Part shown: piece by piece, positions 32,161-42,218 of the stretch | Layout: the number at the start of each line of letters is the position of its first letter | Position numbering within the stretch: position 1 is the first letter of the stretch | Assembly: GCF_018986435.1 (NCBI RefSeq) | Contig: NZ_JAHMIN010000004.1 | Span: forward strand, 109,574 to 173,573 | Direction of reading: 5' to 3' | Origin: Hahella sp. HN01 | Lineage (GTDB): Bacteria > Pseudomonadota > Gammaproteobacteria > Pseudomonadales > Oleiphilaceae | DNA length: 64,000 nucleotides | Translations under genes and position numbers: made by a program | The notes under the pieces: model-generated | Database searches by the model: none | What the model was told of the DNA's origin: nothing | Seen by the model: the letters and a program-made list of their open reading frames with translations, nothing else

Positions 32161-32849
32161 GCGATCACCTTCGCTGGCTTGCGGATAATCTGCAACGCCA
32201 GCAACACCGTGAAGGAAAAAATCAGCATGCCGGCGGAGAGAATGTTGGCCTGGGTGTACTCGATGGCCTCCACATGATCATAAATGGCCACTGACAGAAC
32301 TTTGGTTTCTCCAGCGATAGCGCCGCCGATCATGAGCACGATGCCAAATTCGCCAATCGTGTGGGCGAACACCAGCACGGCGGCGGTGATCAGGCCTGAG
32401 CGGGAAAGCGGCAATGCGACGGTCATGAAGCGATCCCAGGGGGAGGCGCGCAAGGTGGCGGCGACCTCCAGCGGGCGGGCGCCGAGGGTCTCGAAGGCGT
32501 TCTGAATAGGCTGTACGGCGAAGGGCAGCGAATAAATGACGGAAGCGACCACCAAGCCGGGAAAAGTGAAGGGCAGCACGCCCAATCCCAGAGCCTGGGT
32601 GATCTCGCCAATGGGACCTTTAGGACCTAACAGCAGCAACAGATAGAAGCCCAGCACAGTGGGCGGCAGCACCAAAGGCAGCGAGATAATCGCCTCCAGC
32701 GGACGTTTGCTCCAGTGCCGGCTCTGCGCCAGTCCCCAGGCGATAGCCGTGCCCAGCGCCATCAGAATCAGGGTGGTCAGCCCCGCCAGTTTCAGCGTGA
32801 TCCACACCGCCTGCCAGTCGACTAGCCCCTGGACGCCCACTGCATTCAT
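32157..32849 (-). CDS. modB: Molybdate ABC transporter permease
   Basis: 230 residues with five to six membrane helices and the cytoplasmic EAA-type loop ([20 protein letters not shown], about 150-170) that docks to ModC. It forms the inner-membrane channel for molybdate. It overlaps modC by four bases and follows modA after 62 bases on the same strand. Confidence 0.95.
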   Translation of the reverse strand: MNAVGVQGLVDWQAVWITLKLAGLTTLILMALGTAIAWGLAQSRHWSKRPLEAIISLPLVLPPTVLGFYLLLLLGPKGPIGEITQALGLGVLPFTFPGLVVASVIYSLPFAVQPIQNAFETLGARPLEVAATLRASPWDRFMTVALPLSRSGLITAAVLVFAHTIGEFGIVLMIGGAIAGETKVLSVAIYDHVEAIEYTQANILSAGMLIFSFTVLLALQIIRKPAKVIA

Positions 32850-32911
32850 CTAATCAAGTTCCTTATGCCGGATATCGGGATGAAATAGGGCGTCATTATC
32901 GGCATTTCTCC

Positions 32912-33679
32912 TTATTCTTCAACATTGTAACCAAAGGATTCGATGATCGAGCGGGCGCGGGGGGACTTCAGATAGTCGATAAACGCCCCCGCAGCCGGGT
33001 TATCCTGACCTTTAATCAACAGGACGCCTTCCTGCCGGATCGGCGCATACAGCGATTGAGGAACCAGCCAGTAGGCGCCGCGTTCGGCTTCATCCATGGC
33101 GATCACCTGCGATAGCGCGACGAATCCCAGCGTCGCTGCGCCGCTGTAAACGAACTGATAGGTCTGCGAAATGTTTTCTCCAAAAACCAACTGAGGGCGC
33201 AGCTGATCATATAGCTTTAGCGATTGCATGGTTTTGACGGCTGCGGCGCCGTAAGGAGCGGTCTTGGGATTGGCGACAGCCAGTTTGCCTTTGTTGATTT
33301 CCAGCCACTGGCGGCCGTCTTCGCCTGGAACGGGATCTTTGCTCCATAACGCCAGACGTCCGCTGGCGTAGACGAAGGCGCTCCCTTCAACAGCTACGCC
33401 GGCGTCTATGGCTTTTTTGCTGCGTACGTCGTCCGCCGCCAGAAATACTTCAAAGGGCGCGCCATTAGTAATTTGTGCGTAAAGCTTACCGGTGGAGCCG
33501 AAGCTGGGTTTGAGACGGTGTCCGGTCTGCGCCTCGAAGTCTGGGGCCAGCGCCTGAATGGTGGACGTGAAATTGGCGGATACCGCCGCCAAAACCTCGC
33601 CTGCATTGGCCAGCGGCGCCAGAAACAAGGCGATGAACGTCGCCGCGATTGCGCGAGCGAGAGTAAAGCGTGTCAACAT
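32912..33679 (-). CDS. modA: Molybdate-binding periplasmic protein
   Basis: 255 residues. A signal peptide ends near residue 26 (PLANAGEV). The mature protein has the ModA pattern of an early Ser in AAVSANFTSTIQAL and a second contact block FGSTGKLYAQITNGAPFEVFLAADD. It binds molybdate in the periplasm and delivers it to ModB. A small GCCCTG/CAGGGC hairpin at 33705-33721 lies in the 94-base gap to modE. Confidence 0.95.
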   Translation of the reverse strand: MLTRFTLARAIAATFIALFLAPLANAGEVLAAVSANFTSTIQALAPDFEAQTGHRLKPSFGSTGKLYAQITNGAPFEVFLAADDVRSKKAIDAGVAVEGSAFVYASGRLALWSKDPVPGEDGRQWLEINKGKLAVANPKTAPYGAAAVKTMQSLKLYDQLRPQLVFGENISQTYQFVYSGAATLGFVALSQVIAMDEAERGAYWLVPQSLYAPIRQEGVLLIKGQDNPAAGAFIDYLKSPRARSIIESFGYNVEE

Positions 33680-33773
33680 GTACAGATCCTTTTCGTGTTG
33701 ATAAGCCCTGCATTACAGGGCGGCGTTTATGGCGGCGTCGTAGAACGTTAGTTACGCTTTACGATGCCGTGGG

Positions 33774-34592
33774 TCATTGATTGACCGCCAGAATGATATG
33801 GGACGCTTTAACGTAAGCCTGACAGGGCGCGCCTTCAGTAAGACCCAGTTCCTCCAGACTTTGTTCCGTGATGACGGCGGTCAGCGTACGGTCACCGCTC
33901 AAGCGCACGCGCACCTCCGCGTTCACCTGACCGTGCCGAATGTCGCTGACGACGCCACATAGACGATTGCGTGCGCTGAGCCTCAGGGTCTCGTCCGTCG
34001 CCAGAATGACAAAGCTGGACTTGATGATTGCGCTTGCCGTGCGTCCCGGCGTCAGTCCCAGATCCTGAACCGAATCCTGGGTCACCACCGCCACCAGTTC
34101 CAGGCCGTCTCCCAGGTCCAGGGCGACTTCCGCATTCACCGCGCCGGATTGCACGCGACTGACCACTCCCCGAAACAGATTGCGTGCGCTGGTTTTTATC
34201 GCCATGGCCTGAAGCACCCCGTGAATATCGTCAAAATCGTCAATGTCCCGCTGTAATCGGCTTAATAAAGCGGAGTAGTGCGCCTCCATCGCCCGATAGG
34301 CGGAGACCAGTTTGCGGCCCTGGTGTGTCAGGCGCGCTCCGCCGCCTTGCTTGCCGCCGGTGGCGCGCTCCACCACGGGGTGCGGCGACAGATTATTCAT
34401 GGCGTCCACGGCGTCCCAGGCGGTTTTGTAGCTGATTCCGGTCAGCTTGGCTGCTTTGGTGATGGAGCCAGCGCTGTCGATGTGTTCCAGCAAGGCGATG
34501 CGGGAGCCCCCTTGTACGCCGCGCACATTCTGGTTGAGCCAGAACTCGCCGGCCAGCTCCAGAACTTTGGCGCTGTCGCTGTTTTCACTCAT
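33774..34592 (-). CDS. modE: Molybdate-responsive regulator with two Mop domains
   Basis: 272 residues. An N-terminal winged helix (about 20-120, SITKAAKLTGISYKTAWDAVD) is followed by tandem Mop domains (about 130-198 and 205-272, SARNLFRGVVS... and SARNRLCGVVS...). In E. coli, ModE with molybdate represses modABC. A perfect ModE-type palindrome lies upstream at 34767-34790, so the whole modEABC-deaminase run is likely repressed when molybdate is plentiful. The start codon region is tandemly duplicated (see 34583-34624). The ATG at 34592 is used because the upstream copy leads to a stop after four codons. Confidence 0.94.
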   Translation of the reverse strand: MSENSDSAKVLELAGEFWLNQNVRGVQGGSRIALLEHIDSAGSITKAAKLTGISYKTAWDAVDAMNNLSPHPVVERATGGKQGGGARLTHQGRKLVSAYRAMEAHYSALLSRLQRDIDDFDDIHGVLQAMAIKTSARNLFRGVVSRVQSGAVNAEVALDLGDGLELVAVVTQDSVQDLGLTPGRTASAIIKSSFVILATDETLRLSARNRLCGVVSDIRHGQVNAEVRVRLSGDRTLTAVITEQSLEELGLTEGAPCQAYVKASHIILAVNQ

Positions 34593-34624
34593 GATTTTTC
34601 ATCTTTCGCTCATGGTTTTTCATC
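34583..34624 (-). repeat. Tandem 21-bp duplication covering the modE start
   Basis: Read on the - strand, two adjacent 21-base copies (34604-34624 and 34583-34603) differ at only two positions. Each has GATGAAAAA followed by an ATG. The downstream ATG starts modE. The upstream ATG opens the four-codon frame M-S-E-R-stop in the same phase. Confidence 0.85.
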
Positions 34625-34964
34625 CGTTGGACAAACTTTATCCTGTTATCGATCGCAACAGGCGCTGAGACTTCCTCTCGTCGCCCGCCACAGAGCAGAT
34701 GCTTTCTGGTGCCTGGTCATAACTGCTGGCGTTGGTGGAAAGCAGGCGATCCTGCTCTCAAAAAAGCGTTATATAGTATTCTATATAACGGTGATGCGAT
34801 CAACTGTCATGTAAGCGGCGGCGCGGCATAGCGGGGAGGATAAACATTGCATGACCCTTTGACGACGCCGTAAACTTTGTGAAAAAAGAATGACTGATTT
34901 CACCTTCGTTTGGCGCTTATACGCCTGATGTTTTGTCTAAAATTTAAGAACAGTGAAAAAGTAA
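34593..34964. other. Divergent region between modE and the FHA gene
   Basis: No gene is seen in these 372 bases. It holds the duplicated modE start, the ModE box at 34767-34790 and, near 34800-34960, an AT-rich stretch that probably carries the promoter of the TagH-like gene. No ribosome binding site is strong before 34965 (GTGAAAAAG). Confidence 0.5.
34767..34790. promoter_or_regulatory. ModE-type operator
   Basis: CGTTATATAG and CTATATAACG form a perfect 10-bp inverted repeat around TATT. This closely matches the known CGTTATAT...ATATAACG architecture of ModE sites. It is about 175 bases upstream of modE. TATA-like bases within it could overlap the -10 of a modE promoter, which would give direct repression. 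Confidence 0.88.
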
Positions 34965-36311
34965 ATGGAACTCATCCTCAAAGTGACTAAATGTCCCCCC
35001 GGAAGCGACATGTCTGGGGTGACTGTTACCGTCGGCAAAGACGGCGCAACCATCGGGAGGGCGACCACAAACTCCCTGGTGCTGCCGGACACCAATCGGT
35101 ATGTATCCTCGGACCACGGACGGATCGAGTTCGACGGAAGTCGATACAGCTTTATCGATATCAGCACTAACGGCAGCTATCTGAATCATCTGGGGCATCC
35201 GCTTATCAAAGGCCACCCGGAGCCTCTTAAGAACGGCGACCGCCTGATGCTGGGGCAGTATGAGCTGAAGGTGGAGCTGGCTGAACCCAGTGACGATCGA
35301 ACGCAAATGTTTGCGCCTGACTCGGATATCGAGGCGACCCGAATTTCATCCGATATTGCTTCTCAAACCGCTATGTCAGATTTGGATGACTGGATCGGTT
35401 CCGGCGAGGAACCCTGGCCGGTCTACCAGCATGCGGCGAACACCACCGCCGTGCCGCCAGAACAGGTGGAGGCGGAGATGCAGGATGATCTGGAGCCGCA
35501 GAGCGGGGCGGACATGGATGACGGCATCCTGGACGCGGAAATCATCGAAGATGTGGAAGCGCCGACGCTGGTGAATCACGCTGCGCCGCGAGATGCGGAG
35601 GCGGCGCTTGAAGATGAATTTGAACCCGCTGCGGAGCCAGCTGCTGAAGAAGCGGCCACTGCTCCCGAACAGGATGAGCAAACCACGCAATTCAGCAAAA
35701 AGGATATGACCCCGGACTGGCTGACTCAGGCCCTGGGCATGATGACGCTGACGGAGGAAGCCCATAAGCAGGTAGTGGATAAATCCATGGACCTGCTGAG
35801 AGAAGCGGTGGAAGGAGTGCTTTCCACTTTGCGCGAAAAGCAGTCGTTGAAGAATGAGTTGCGCATCAACCAGACCCAGATTCGCGTGGCGGAAAACAAT
35901 CCCCTGAAGTTTTCACCGACTCCTGAGGTGGCGTTGGAAAATCTCTTGCTGAAGCAGGGGACGACATACCTTTCCGCCGACGAAGCGATGAAAGAAGCGT
36001 TCGCCGATATTCGCGATCACCAGCGCGCGTTGTACAAATCCGTGCGCGGGCTGTACACCCGGATCATCAAATCTCTCGATCCGGAGCAGATCGTCAAGCA
36101 TATTGACAACAAGCATGGGCAGCCCTGGATTGGCGGTAATCATCGCAAATACTGGGATGAATACCTGAAAGCCTATAACAAGCTGCGCAAAGACGAAGAA
36201 CAGGCGTTTCAAGGTAAATTCTCCGAAGACTTCGCCAACAGCTACGAGTTCTACTTCAATCAGCTCAAGGCCCAACGCAAAAACAATAAAGCGGACGAAG
36301 ACGACCTGTAA
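34965..36311 (+). CDS. FHA-domain protein, type VI secretion TagH-like
   Basis: 448 residues, no signal peptide. An N-terminal FHA domain (about 20-100) keeps the phospho-threonine-binding residues: GRATTNSL, SSDHGRIEF and STNGSYLN. An acidic Ala/Glu/Pro linker leads to a C-terminal domain (about 310-430, FSPTPEVALENLL... and SFEDSYEFYF-like FANSYEFYF) typical of TagH/ImpI proteins. TagH proteins take part in threonine-phosphorylation control of type VI secretion. No other T6SS gene is in the window, so this copy is isolated and its role is uncertain. Confidence 0.82.
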   Translation: MELILKVTKCPPGSDMSGVTVTVGKDGATIGRATTNSLVLPDTNRYVSSDHGRIEFDGSRYSFIDISTNGSYLNHLGHPLIKGHPEPLKNGDRLMLGQYELKVELAEPSDDRTQMFAPDSDIEATRISSDIASQTAMSDLDDWIGSGEEPWPVYQHAANTTAVPPEQVEAEMQDDLEPQSGADMDDGILDAEIIEDVEAPTLVNHAAPRDAEAALEDEFEPAAEPAAEEAATAPEQDEQTTQFSKKDMTPDWLTQALGMMTLTEEAHKQVVDKSMDLLREAVEGVLSTLREKQSLKNELRINQTQIRVAENNPLKFSPTPEVALENLLLKQGTTYLSADEAMKEAFADIRDHQRALYKSVRGLYTRIIKSLDPEQIVKHIDNKHGQPWIGGNHRKYWDEYLKAYNKLRKDEEQAFQGKFSEDFANSYEFYFNQLKAQRKNNKADEDDL

Positions 36312-36552
36312 GGCGTCATTCCTCCGCTTATCTCAAGGCGCTCGCAATGCGGGCGCCGCCGTTCCGACAGGGCGGTCGGACGCACTCCCGCCTTCGCCTC
36401 TCTCTTAACTGTTCTATACTTCTTCAACATGAAGCAGCCCCAAAGGGGGCAATCACTCTCTCCTGCGGTATGCGTGGTATCGCAGTGCGTTGGTCATACG
36501 AACTGTATGTGTTCCCCGGGGCGAGGCCTTTAAAAGAGAGGGAGAACACATT

Positions 36553-38250
36553 GTGAAGATTCGTCCGCTATTCCTAACCATTTTTGGTGTGATTATCGCC
36601 AGCACCCTGGCCAACTTTTTACTGGCGTTCTATTTGCGTTCGGAAGTGACTTCGTTGAAGCAGACGACGGAAACCCGGTACGCGTCCTACCAGCGGGCGG
36701 ATGAGTTGCGGCAGAGTTCGGATGATCTGACCCGGCTGGCCCGCACCTATGTGGTGACCGGCGATCCAAAATATAAGCAGATGTATCAGTCTGTTCTGGA
36801 TATTCGTAATGGCGTCAAACCCCGCCCTCAGGATTATCACCGCATATATTGGGATCTGGTATTAAATGCGGGGGATAAGCCCAAGCCAGATGGCGAAACA
36901 ATTTCTCTGCAAAAGATGATGGAGAATCTTGGTTTTTCGCAAAAGGAATTTGACCTGCTCAAACAGGCGCAGAAAAACTCGGACGGCCTGGTGAACCTGG
37001 AAGTTGAAGCGATGAAAGCGGTGGAAGACGGTAGTTTGGAGCGCGCCAGAGAATTGATGCATGGCCAGGACTATCATCGTGAAAAAGCCAAGATCATGCA
37101 GCCCATCGATGAGTTCTTCAAAGCGCTGGAAGCGCGCACCAGTCAACAACTCTCCGGGATTCAGAATGCGGTGTCGAACATTATCCTGGCGTTGATTTGC
37201 TTCCTGATACTGCTGACGCTCGCGGCGGCGGCGGGTTATCTGGTCGTGCTCAGGAAGATCGAAAGACCGGTGCTGAACCTTTACCGGCTGATTGGTGATG
37301 TAGAAAAGAACGCTGATTTAACGCTGCGTTCAGATTATGGCAGCCAGGATGAAATTGGCATGATGGCGAAAGGGTTCAACAGTCTGGTTGGGCGCTTCAG
37401 GGACATTCTCGGTGACGCTCGGACTCTCATTCGTCACGTGGCGGATGACTCCTCAACGGTGGCCCGTCTCACTGCGGACTCCAACGCCAGGACGGAGAGG
37501 CAGGCGAGCGAGACGGATATGGTGGCCACGGCGATCACGGAAATGACCGCCGCGATGGAGGAAATAGCGGCGTCGACTAATGAAGCCAAGACTTCCGTAG
37601 CGGAAGCGACGGAATACACATCAACCGCAAACGGGGTGGGGCGGCAGTCCATCAACAACATGACGCGTTTAAAGGCGTGCTTTGACGACGCTTCAGGACA
37701 GGTCAATGAGTTATCGCAGGAGTTCTCCCAGATCGAAAACGTACTGCAAGTCATAAAAAGTATCGCGGAACAGACCAACCTGCTGGCGCTCAACGCGGCA
37801 ATAGAGGCGGCGCGTGCTGGCGAACAAGGCCGGGGCTTTGCAGTGGTGGCGGACGAGGTGAGGACGCTCGCCAAGCGCACGCAGGAATCAACGGGAGAAA
37901 TAGAATCCAATATCGCCAAACTCAGGGAGGGCATGGACAATACAGTCAACTCTATGGACGCGGGGATTGGCGAAGTGGCCCGCAGTAGTGAATCTGTAGC
38001 GCAGACTATGACGTCGCTGGAGCAGATTGCCTCCAGCATTGAGGCCATCAGCAACCTGAGTCTGCAAATCGCTTCTGCGACGGAAGAACAGTCAGCAACC
38101 ATCGGCTCCATTGACCAAAGCGTCGGCGCAGTGAGGGATCTGGCGGAAGAAACCTCCGAGGATCTGCGTGCATTGGAGAAAAAAGCGGAGTCCTTAAGTC
38201 AGATGACCCATGGCCTGCAGGATAAGATTCAGGTTTTCAAGTTGCCTTGA
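36553..38250 (+). CDS. Methyl-accepting chemotaxis protein
   Basis: 565 residues when started at GTG 36553, which has AGAGGGAG at about 36537-36544; an in-frame TTG at 36490 lacks this. Membrane helix 1 is at about 6-28 and helix 2 at about 207-232, enclosing a periplasmic helical sensor of about 175 residues. HAMP (about 232-285) and the signalling domain follow, with the conserved hairpin [21 protein letters not shown]...[11 protein letters not shown]. It would bind CheW/CheA at a chemoreceptor array. No che genes are nearby and the ligand is unknown. Its end overlaps the convergent diguanylate cyclase by 14 bases. Confidence 0.92.
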   Translation: MKIRPLFLTIFGVIIASTLANFLLAFYLRSEVTSLKQTTETRYASYQRADELRQSSDDLTRLARTYVVTGDPKYKQMYQSVLDIRNGVKPRPQDYHRIYWDLVLNAGDKPKPDGETISLQKMMENLGFSQKEFDLLKQAQKNSDGLVNLEVEAMKAVEDGSLERARELMHGQDYHREKAKIMQPIDEFFKALEARTSQQLSGIQNAVSNIILALICFLILLTLAAAAGYLVVLRKIERPVLNLYRLIGDVEKNADLTLRSDYGSQDEIGMMAKGFNSLVGRFRDILGDARTLIRHVADDSSTVARLTADSNARTERQASETDMVATAITEMTAAMEEIAASTNEAKTSVAEATEYTSTANGVGRQSINNMTRLKACFDDASGQVNELSQEFSQIENVLQVIKSIAEQTNLLALNAAIEAARAGEQGRGFAVVADEVRTLAKRTQESTGEIESNIAKLREGMDNTVNSMDAGIGEVARSSESVAQTMTSLEQIASSIEAISNLSLQIASATEEQSATIGSIDQSVGAVRDLAEETSEDLRALEKKAESLSQMTHGLQDKIQVFKLP

Positions 38251-39949
38251 GGGAGTCCATCTCCAGTACCACAAATGCATTACGGCCCTGACGTTTGGCC
38301 TGATACATCGCCTCGTCCGCGCGTGCGACCAGTGTGTCCGGCGTCAGGTTGCGCTCACCCATCGCCACTGCGACGCCAATGCTGGCGGTGATCTTGATGC
38401 GTCGGCCGTCTCCCAAGGCGACAGGCTCTTGCAGGGCGGTGTGAATTTTGCCAGCGATGTAGGCGGCGTCCTGCATCGGATGCGCCACCGCTTCCCGCAC
38501 TATCACAAACTCATCGCCGGCAATTCGGGCGATGCTGTCAGTCTTGCGCACCGCCATCATGAGCCGGTCGGCTGTGACCCGGAGCAGGATGTCTCCCGCT
38601 TCGTGGCCATAGGTGTCGTTGATTGCTTTAAAATGGTCCAGATCCAGAAACATGATCGCAATGCCGGTGTGACTGCGACCTGCGCGCTCCACCGCCAGCT
38701 CCAGCAAGGTCTTGAGCCCCTGTCGATTGAGGGCGCCGGTCAGGTGATCATGCTGCAGTTGCCAGCGCAGTCCTTTTTCGTGTTCTTTACGTTCTGTGAT
38801 ATCGGAAATCATGATGAAGAAGCCGCAGACCTCGCCATGACTGTTCCTGTCCGGGATGTAGTTGATTTCGTAATACTGTTGATGATCGCCCAGGGTCTGA
38901 TAGTTCTCGAAACACACCTGCTGGCCGGCGAGAGCTTTTTGAATGTGAGGCCGGGCTTCTGCGTATTTGTCTTCACCCAGGATTTCAGCGATGGTGCGCC
39001 CATGCAAATCCTGGGGCTCCAGATTGAACCATCTTTTATAGACGGCGTTGTTAAACTGGTAGCGCTCCTGACTGTCGGCATAGGCGACTAATACAGGCAG
39101 GCTGTCGGTTATCGTTTTCAACTTGCGTTCGCTGGCGCCTAAAACCTTCAGTGTCCCGCTGAGTTCTTCCGTTCGTTGTTGAACCCGTTGCTCCAGCGAC
39201 TGGTTCAAGCGAGTCAGCTCCCGCTCATGAGACGTGATGTCCTCCATCATGGCGCTGAAAGATTCAGCCAGATTGACGCCCTCTCGGTAGAGCGCCTGAG
39301 GCGGCGGCGTCAAGGAACGTTCTTTGGTGAACCGCACGGCGGAATGGGAAAGCAGGGAGAGAGGTTTGGTGATCCATGTCGAAGCGGACCAGACCAAGGC
39401 GATAAACAGTAACCCGAACAGCAGCCCCCACAGTAGTATCTTCCCCTGCAGGCGCTGAATTTCACCGAAAGCATCGCCGACGCTCTGGCGGATCAAAATA
39501 CGCCACTGGAAGCCTTTCAAGCGCTCAAATCCGCTGCTGACGATCTGGGCGCAGAGAAACTCGCCCTCATCGGGCCATTTTATGACAAAGGAGGTGGGCT
39601 CTGTGCTGGCGATGATCGGTGGTTTTATGGGAAGCGTGGCGTGCGGCAGGGAGGAGGGCCCCATCAAAACGGCGCCTTCGTCATCAATAATAAAGGCTTC
39701 TACGGGATGTCGCTTTAACTGAGGTCGTAATACTTCGGAACTGAGCTGCTCCGCCCAGTCCCAACTCAAATGGGCCCCCAGGACGCCCTGTACCTGACCG
39801 TCAGTGGACTGGATAGGAATAGACACATCTACAAACCGCCAGGGTTCTTCCCGGGCGGGCATCATATCGGCGAGCAGCACCGCCTTGTGCACATCGCCGA
39901 AGAAAGGCGCGATCAAGCTTGTCCGCCACTTGAGAGGCGATGGCTTCAA
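38237..39949 (-). CDS. PAS-GGDEF diguanylate cyclase, 3' part of a disrupted gene
   Basis: 570 codons remain open. From the N terminus: the distal half of a dCache sensor ([30 protein letters not shown]), a membrane helix (about 170-190), a HAMP-like region, a coiled coil, a PAS domain (about 280-395), and GGDEF (about 405-565) with the active-site motif reading AGDEF. AGDEF variants can still make c-di-GMP. The proximal half of the sensor and the first membrane helix are missing from this frame and appear in another frame just upstream (39911-40106). The apparent Met start is therefore probably not the original one. See finding. Confidence 0.8.
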   Translation of the reverse strand: MKPSPLKWRTSLIAPFFGDVHKAVLLADMMPAREEPWRFVDVSIPIQSTDGQVQGVLGAHLSWDWAEQLSSEVLRPQLKRHPVEAFIIDDEGAVLMGPSSLPHATLPIKPPIIASTEPTSFVIKWPDEGEFLCAQIVSSGFERLKGFQWRILIRQSVGDAFGEIQRLQGKILLWGLLFGLLFIALVWSASTWITKPLSLLSHSAVRFTKERSLTPPPQALYREGVNLAESFSAMMEDITSHERELTRLNQSLEQRVQQRTEELSGTLKVLGASERKLKTITDSLPVLVAYADSQERYQFNNAVYKRWFNLEPQDLHGRTIAEILGEDKYAEARPHIQKALAGQQVCFENYQTLGDHQQYYEINYIPDRNSHGEVCGFFIMISDITERKEHEKGLRWQLQHDHLTGALNRQGLKTLLELAVERAGRSHTGIAIMFLDLDHFKAINDTYGHEAGDILLRVTADRLMMAVRKTDSIARIAGDEFVIVREAVAHPMQDAAYIAGKIHTALQEPVALGDGRRIKITASIGVAVAMGERNLTPDTLVARADEAMYQAKRQGRNAFVVLEMDSLKAT

Positions 39950-40106
39950 TCGCCGCAGATTGTTCGCGCACCAGAGTCTCCCGCGCCAGACTGCCTATGA
40001 CGCCAGTGAGCAGGGCGGTAAGCGCGAACATCAGGAAGCCAAAAGCCAGCGTCAAGCTTGCTTTCAGCGGCAGCGCCTTGATTTTGGTGCGGCCATTGAG
40101 GGGCAT
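39911..40106 (-). pseudogene. Detached 5' fragment of the sensor diguanylate cyclase
   Basis: This piece encodes a normal receptor start: a basic leader, one membrane helix (about residues 16-40, LTLAFGFLMFALTALLTGVI), and the beginning of a periplasmic domain ending [10 protein letters not shown]. Then the frame departs from the family sequence. The downstream ORF picks up the sensor in another frame at about 39911. Usually about 75-100 residues separate these two blocks, so an internal deletion that is not a multiple of three is the likely cause. Confidence 0.72.
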
Positions 40107-40593
40107 GAGATTGTTTTTGCTGTAAGTAGCCTCTCTAAAAATTACCTGCTAAGACCTCTTTTCGCACAGAGCGGAAGGTAGTTAATCTAGAAAGTATGGC
40201 TGCACAGTCTTGTCATTTATCGACTTAGCATATAGTTATTTTAGCTTGCATTTATCAATTCGCACCCTTCTAGAGGAATATTGGAGGGTATATATTGTAT
40301 CGCTGGCAGTGGAGATAACTTGGCCACTTTGGTTGTATTAAGTGAAAGGCATACAGTTTCTCTTGACTTCTACGGCATGGTTGCTTTTGCTGCTGAAATA
40401 TCCATAAGGTTTATTTTCTAAGCCTATGCATTACTGAAAATCGTAGTGATAGATGGCTAATAGGTCAGCATGTCTGGTAGGATTCTCCTCGCATTTTAAT
40501 AGCTATTATTTTTTAAGCTTAAGGATGATTTTGGTTGTCTGATTTTTATGCAAATTAGATGGATTTTATTTGGTGTTTTTTAGGAGTTGAAGA
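40107..40593. other. AT-rich gap upstream of the Rhs-like gene
   Basis: These 487 bases are visibly richer in A and T than the flanks and contain no supportable gene. AGGAG at about 40581-40586 is the ribosome binding site of the next gene. The base composition changes sharply at about 40190, which is consistent with the left edge of a transferred segment. Confidence 0.45.
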
Positions 40594-42060
40594 ATGAGAT
40601 GTTCAAGGAGTGCATGTGATAGGGATGTTATAAATATTGATTGTTGCTCATGTTTTAAAAGTATTTTGTTTTCGGTGGGCTTTATATGTTTACTTTTTTC
40701 TGGTCGAGTGACTGCGCAAAACCAATCTATCGACTTGCCTCCTAAGATAGCTTCTCCTTATTATACGTCGACTTCCATAGGTATAACGAAGGGAGATACC
40801 ATTGTAGAAGCCGTGCAACGATGGTGGGAGATTTATAGGGAGTATTATAATTTAAAGCCTAAAGATGGAAAAAGGTGTACGTATATATTAAGGCCGAAAG
40901 ACAAGGATGATGTGGTCGCCAATGTAAAATTGGCCAATGGTTGTTATGGAGGGGTTGATGTATATGGAACACCTTCCTGTCCTACAGGATATGAGAAAGA
41001 AGGATCGCTATGCAAGGCGCATGGAGTTAACACCGATAAAAATCCAGTAGATAATCACCCCATTGTTGCACAGTCTGTCAGTCTGGGTGTTGGCAACACA
41101 TTTTTAAAAGAAACTGATTATATTGCGGAAGGTAGCCCTTACTTATATTTTTCCAGGCGCTATGCAAGCCGTTCATACTCAGGCCTGAATACTGTCTCAG
41201 GTTGGAGGTGGACATATTCCAGGAGAATTAACTTTCGAAGAATTGAGGGTATCAGCGTAGCAGAACTAGTTTCTGATGATGGTGTAACGTTCTCGTTTGT
41301 TTCGGGCGATGGAGTGCATTGGCGTGCGGACCCAGATATCACCTACAAGCTTAGTCACGTAGAAGGTCCTCAAGGCGAAAGCTGGTGGGAAGTTGAAAAA
41401 GGAGAAGTTATTGAGCGTTATGGCGCTACGGGTAAGTTATTGTCTATAAAGAACAGTAAAGGTCAATTTGTAGAGTTGTCGTACTATCCGGGAAGCGAAT
41501 TGCCGAAGGAAGTGGTCGACAATAAAGGAGCAAAGCTGAAGTTTTATTATGAAGGGAGCCTGTTGAAGGCGCTTGTCACTCCCGATGGTCAGGAATTTTG
41601 GTATGTATTCGATAGTGCTGTTAATTTAGTTAGGGCTTATCACAAAGCAAGCAGTGAAAGTGAGCTCATATTGAAAAAGCGCTATCTTTATAACGATGAA
41701 GATTTCATACACCACCTTACAGGTGTGAGCGACGCCAAAGGAAGAGTTGAGTTGAGCTGGTCATATGACTCTCTAGGTAGAGTCAAGTCAGCAGAAAGAG
41801 AAGCGGATGCTGTTAAATACACTTTTTCTTACAATGAAAACGGCTCTACAAGTGTTTCACAAGTTTCAGGGGGCCAGTCTCTATACTTTTTTGAAGATGC
41901 ATACGGCGTACGTAGACTTAGCAATATTATTGAAGGTGAAGCTTCTGTTAGCGGTAATGAAAATAAGTCAACTTCTATAGGGCGCTCTATTACGCAAGCG
42001 GCGTCCTCGGCGGCTGGAGATGTTAATGGCGCTGCAAAGTCTGCTAACGAGGGTGGGTAG
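40594..42060 (+). CDS. Secreted Rhs/YD-repeat-type protein, short
   Basis: 488 residues. A cysteine-rich N-terminal stretch leads into a hydrophobic segment (about 22-40) ending RVTAQN, a likely signal peptide. The middle carries the DUF6531-like entry block of Rhs proteins (DYIAEGSPYLYFSRRYAS, SGWRWTYSRRINF). Several YD-like strands follow (ELSYYPGS, KLKFYYEG, ELSWSYDSLGRV, KYTFSYNENG). The protein then ends in a short Ser/Ala/Asn-rich tail with no Rhs core, no RVxDPxG motif and no toxin domain. Full Rhs proteins exceed 1000 residues, so this is a truncated or specialised relative. Codon use is AT-rich, suggesting transfer. Confidence 0.75.
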   Translation: MRCSRSACDRDVINIDCCSCFKSILFSVGFICLLFSGRVTAQNQSIDLPPKIASPYYTSTSIGITKGDTIVEAVQRWWEIYREYYNLKPKDGKRCTYILRPKDKDDVVANVKLANGCYGGVDVYGTPSCPTGYEKEGSLCKAHGVNTDKNPVDNHPIVAQSVSLGVGNTFLKETDYIAEGSPYLYFSRRYASRSYSGLNTVSGWRWTYSRRINFRRIEGISVAELVSDDGVTFSFVSGDGVHWRADPDITYKLSHVEGPQGESWWEVEKGEVIERYGATGKLLSIKNSKGQFVELSYYPGSELPKEVVDNKGAKLKFYYEGSLLKALVTPDGQEFWYVFDSAVNLVRAYHKASSESELILKKRYLYNDEDFIHHLTGVSDAKGRVELSWSYDSLGRVKSAEREADAVKYTFSYNENGSTSVSQVSGGQSLYFFEDAYGVRRLSNIIEGEASVSGNENKSTSIGRSITQAASSAAGDVNGAAKSANEGG

Positions 42061-42218
42061 CTTAGGCGCGGCTTTTTCTTATTCCCGTACACCGCTCCTG
42101 CGCTAAAATGGCCGGCTCTTCGCGTGCTGGCGTTTGGGAGCCCTAGGCCATCCTTTGCTAGACTGAAAATAGATGACAGCGTCGCGAATCAGCCTGTAAC
42201 CAAGCCTATGAGAACACC

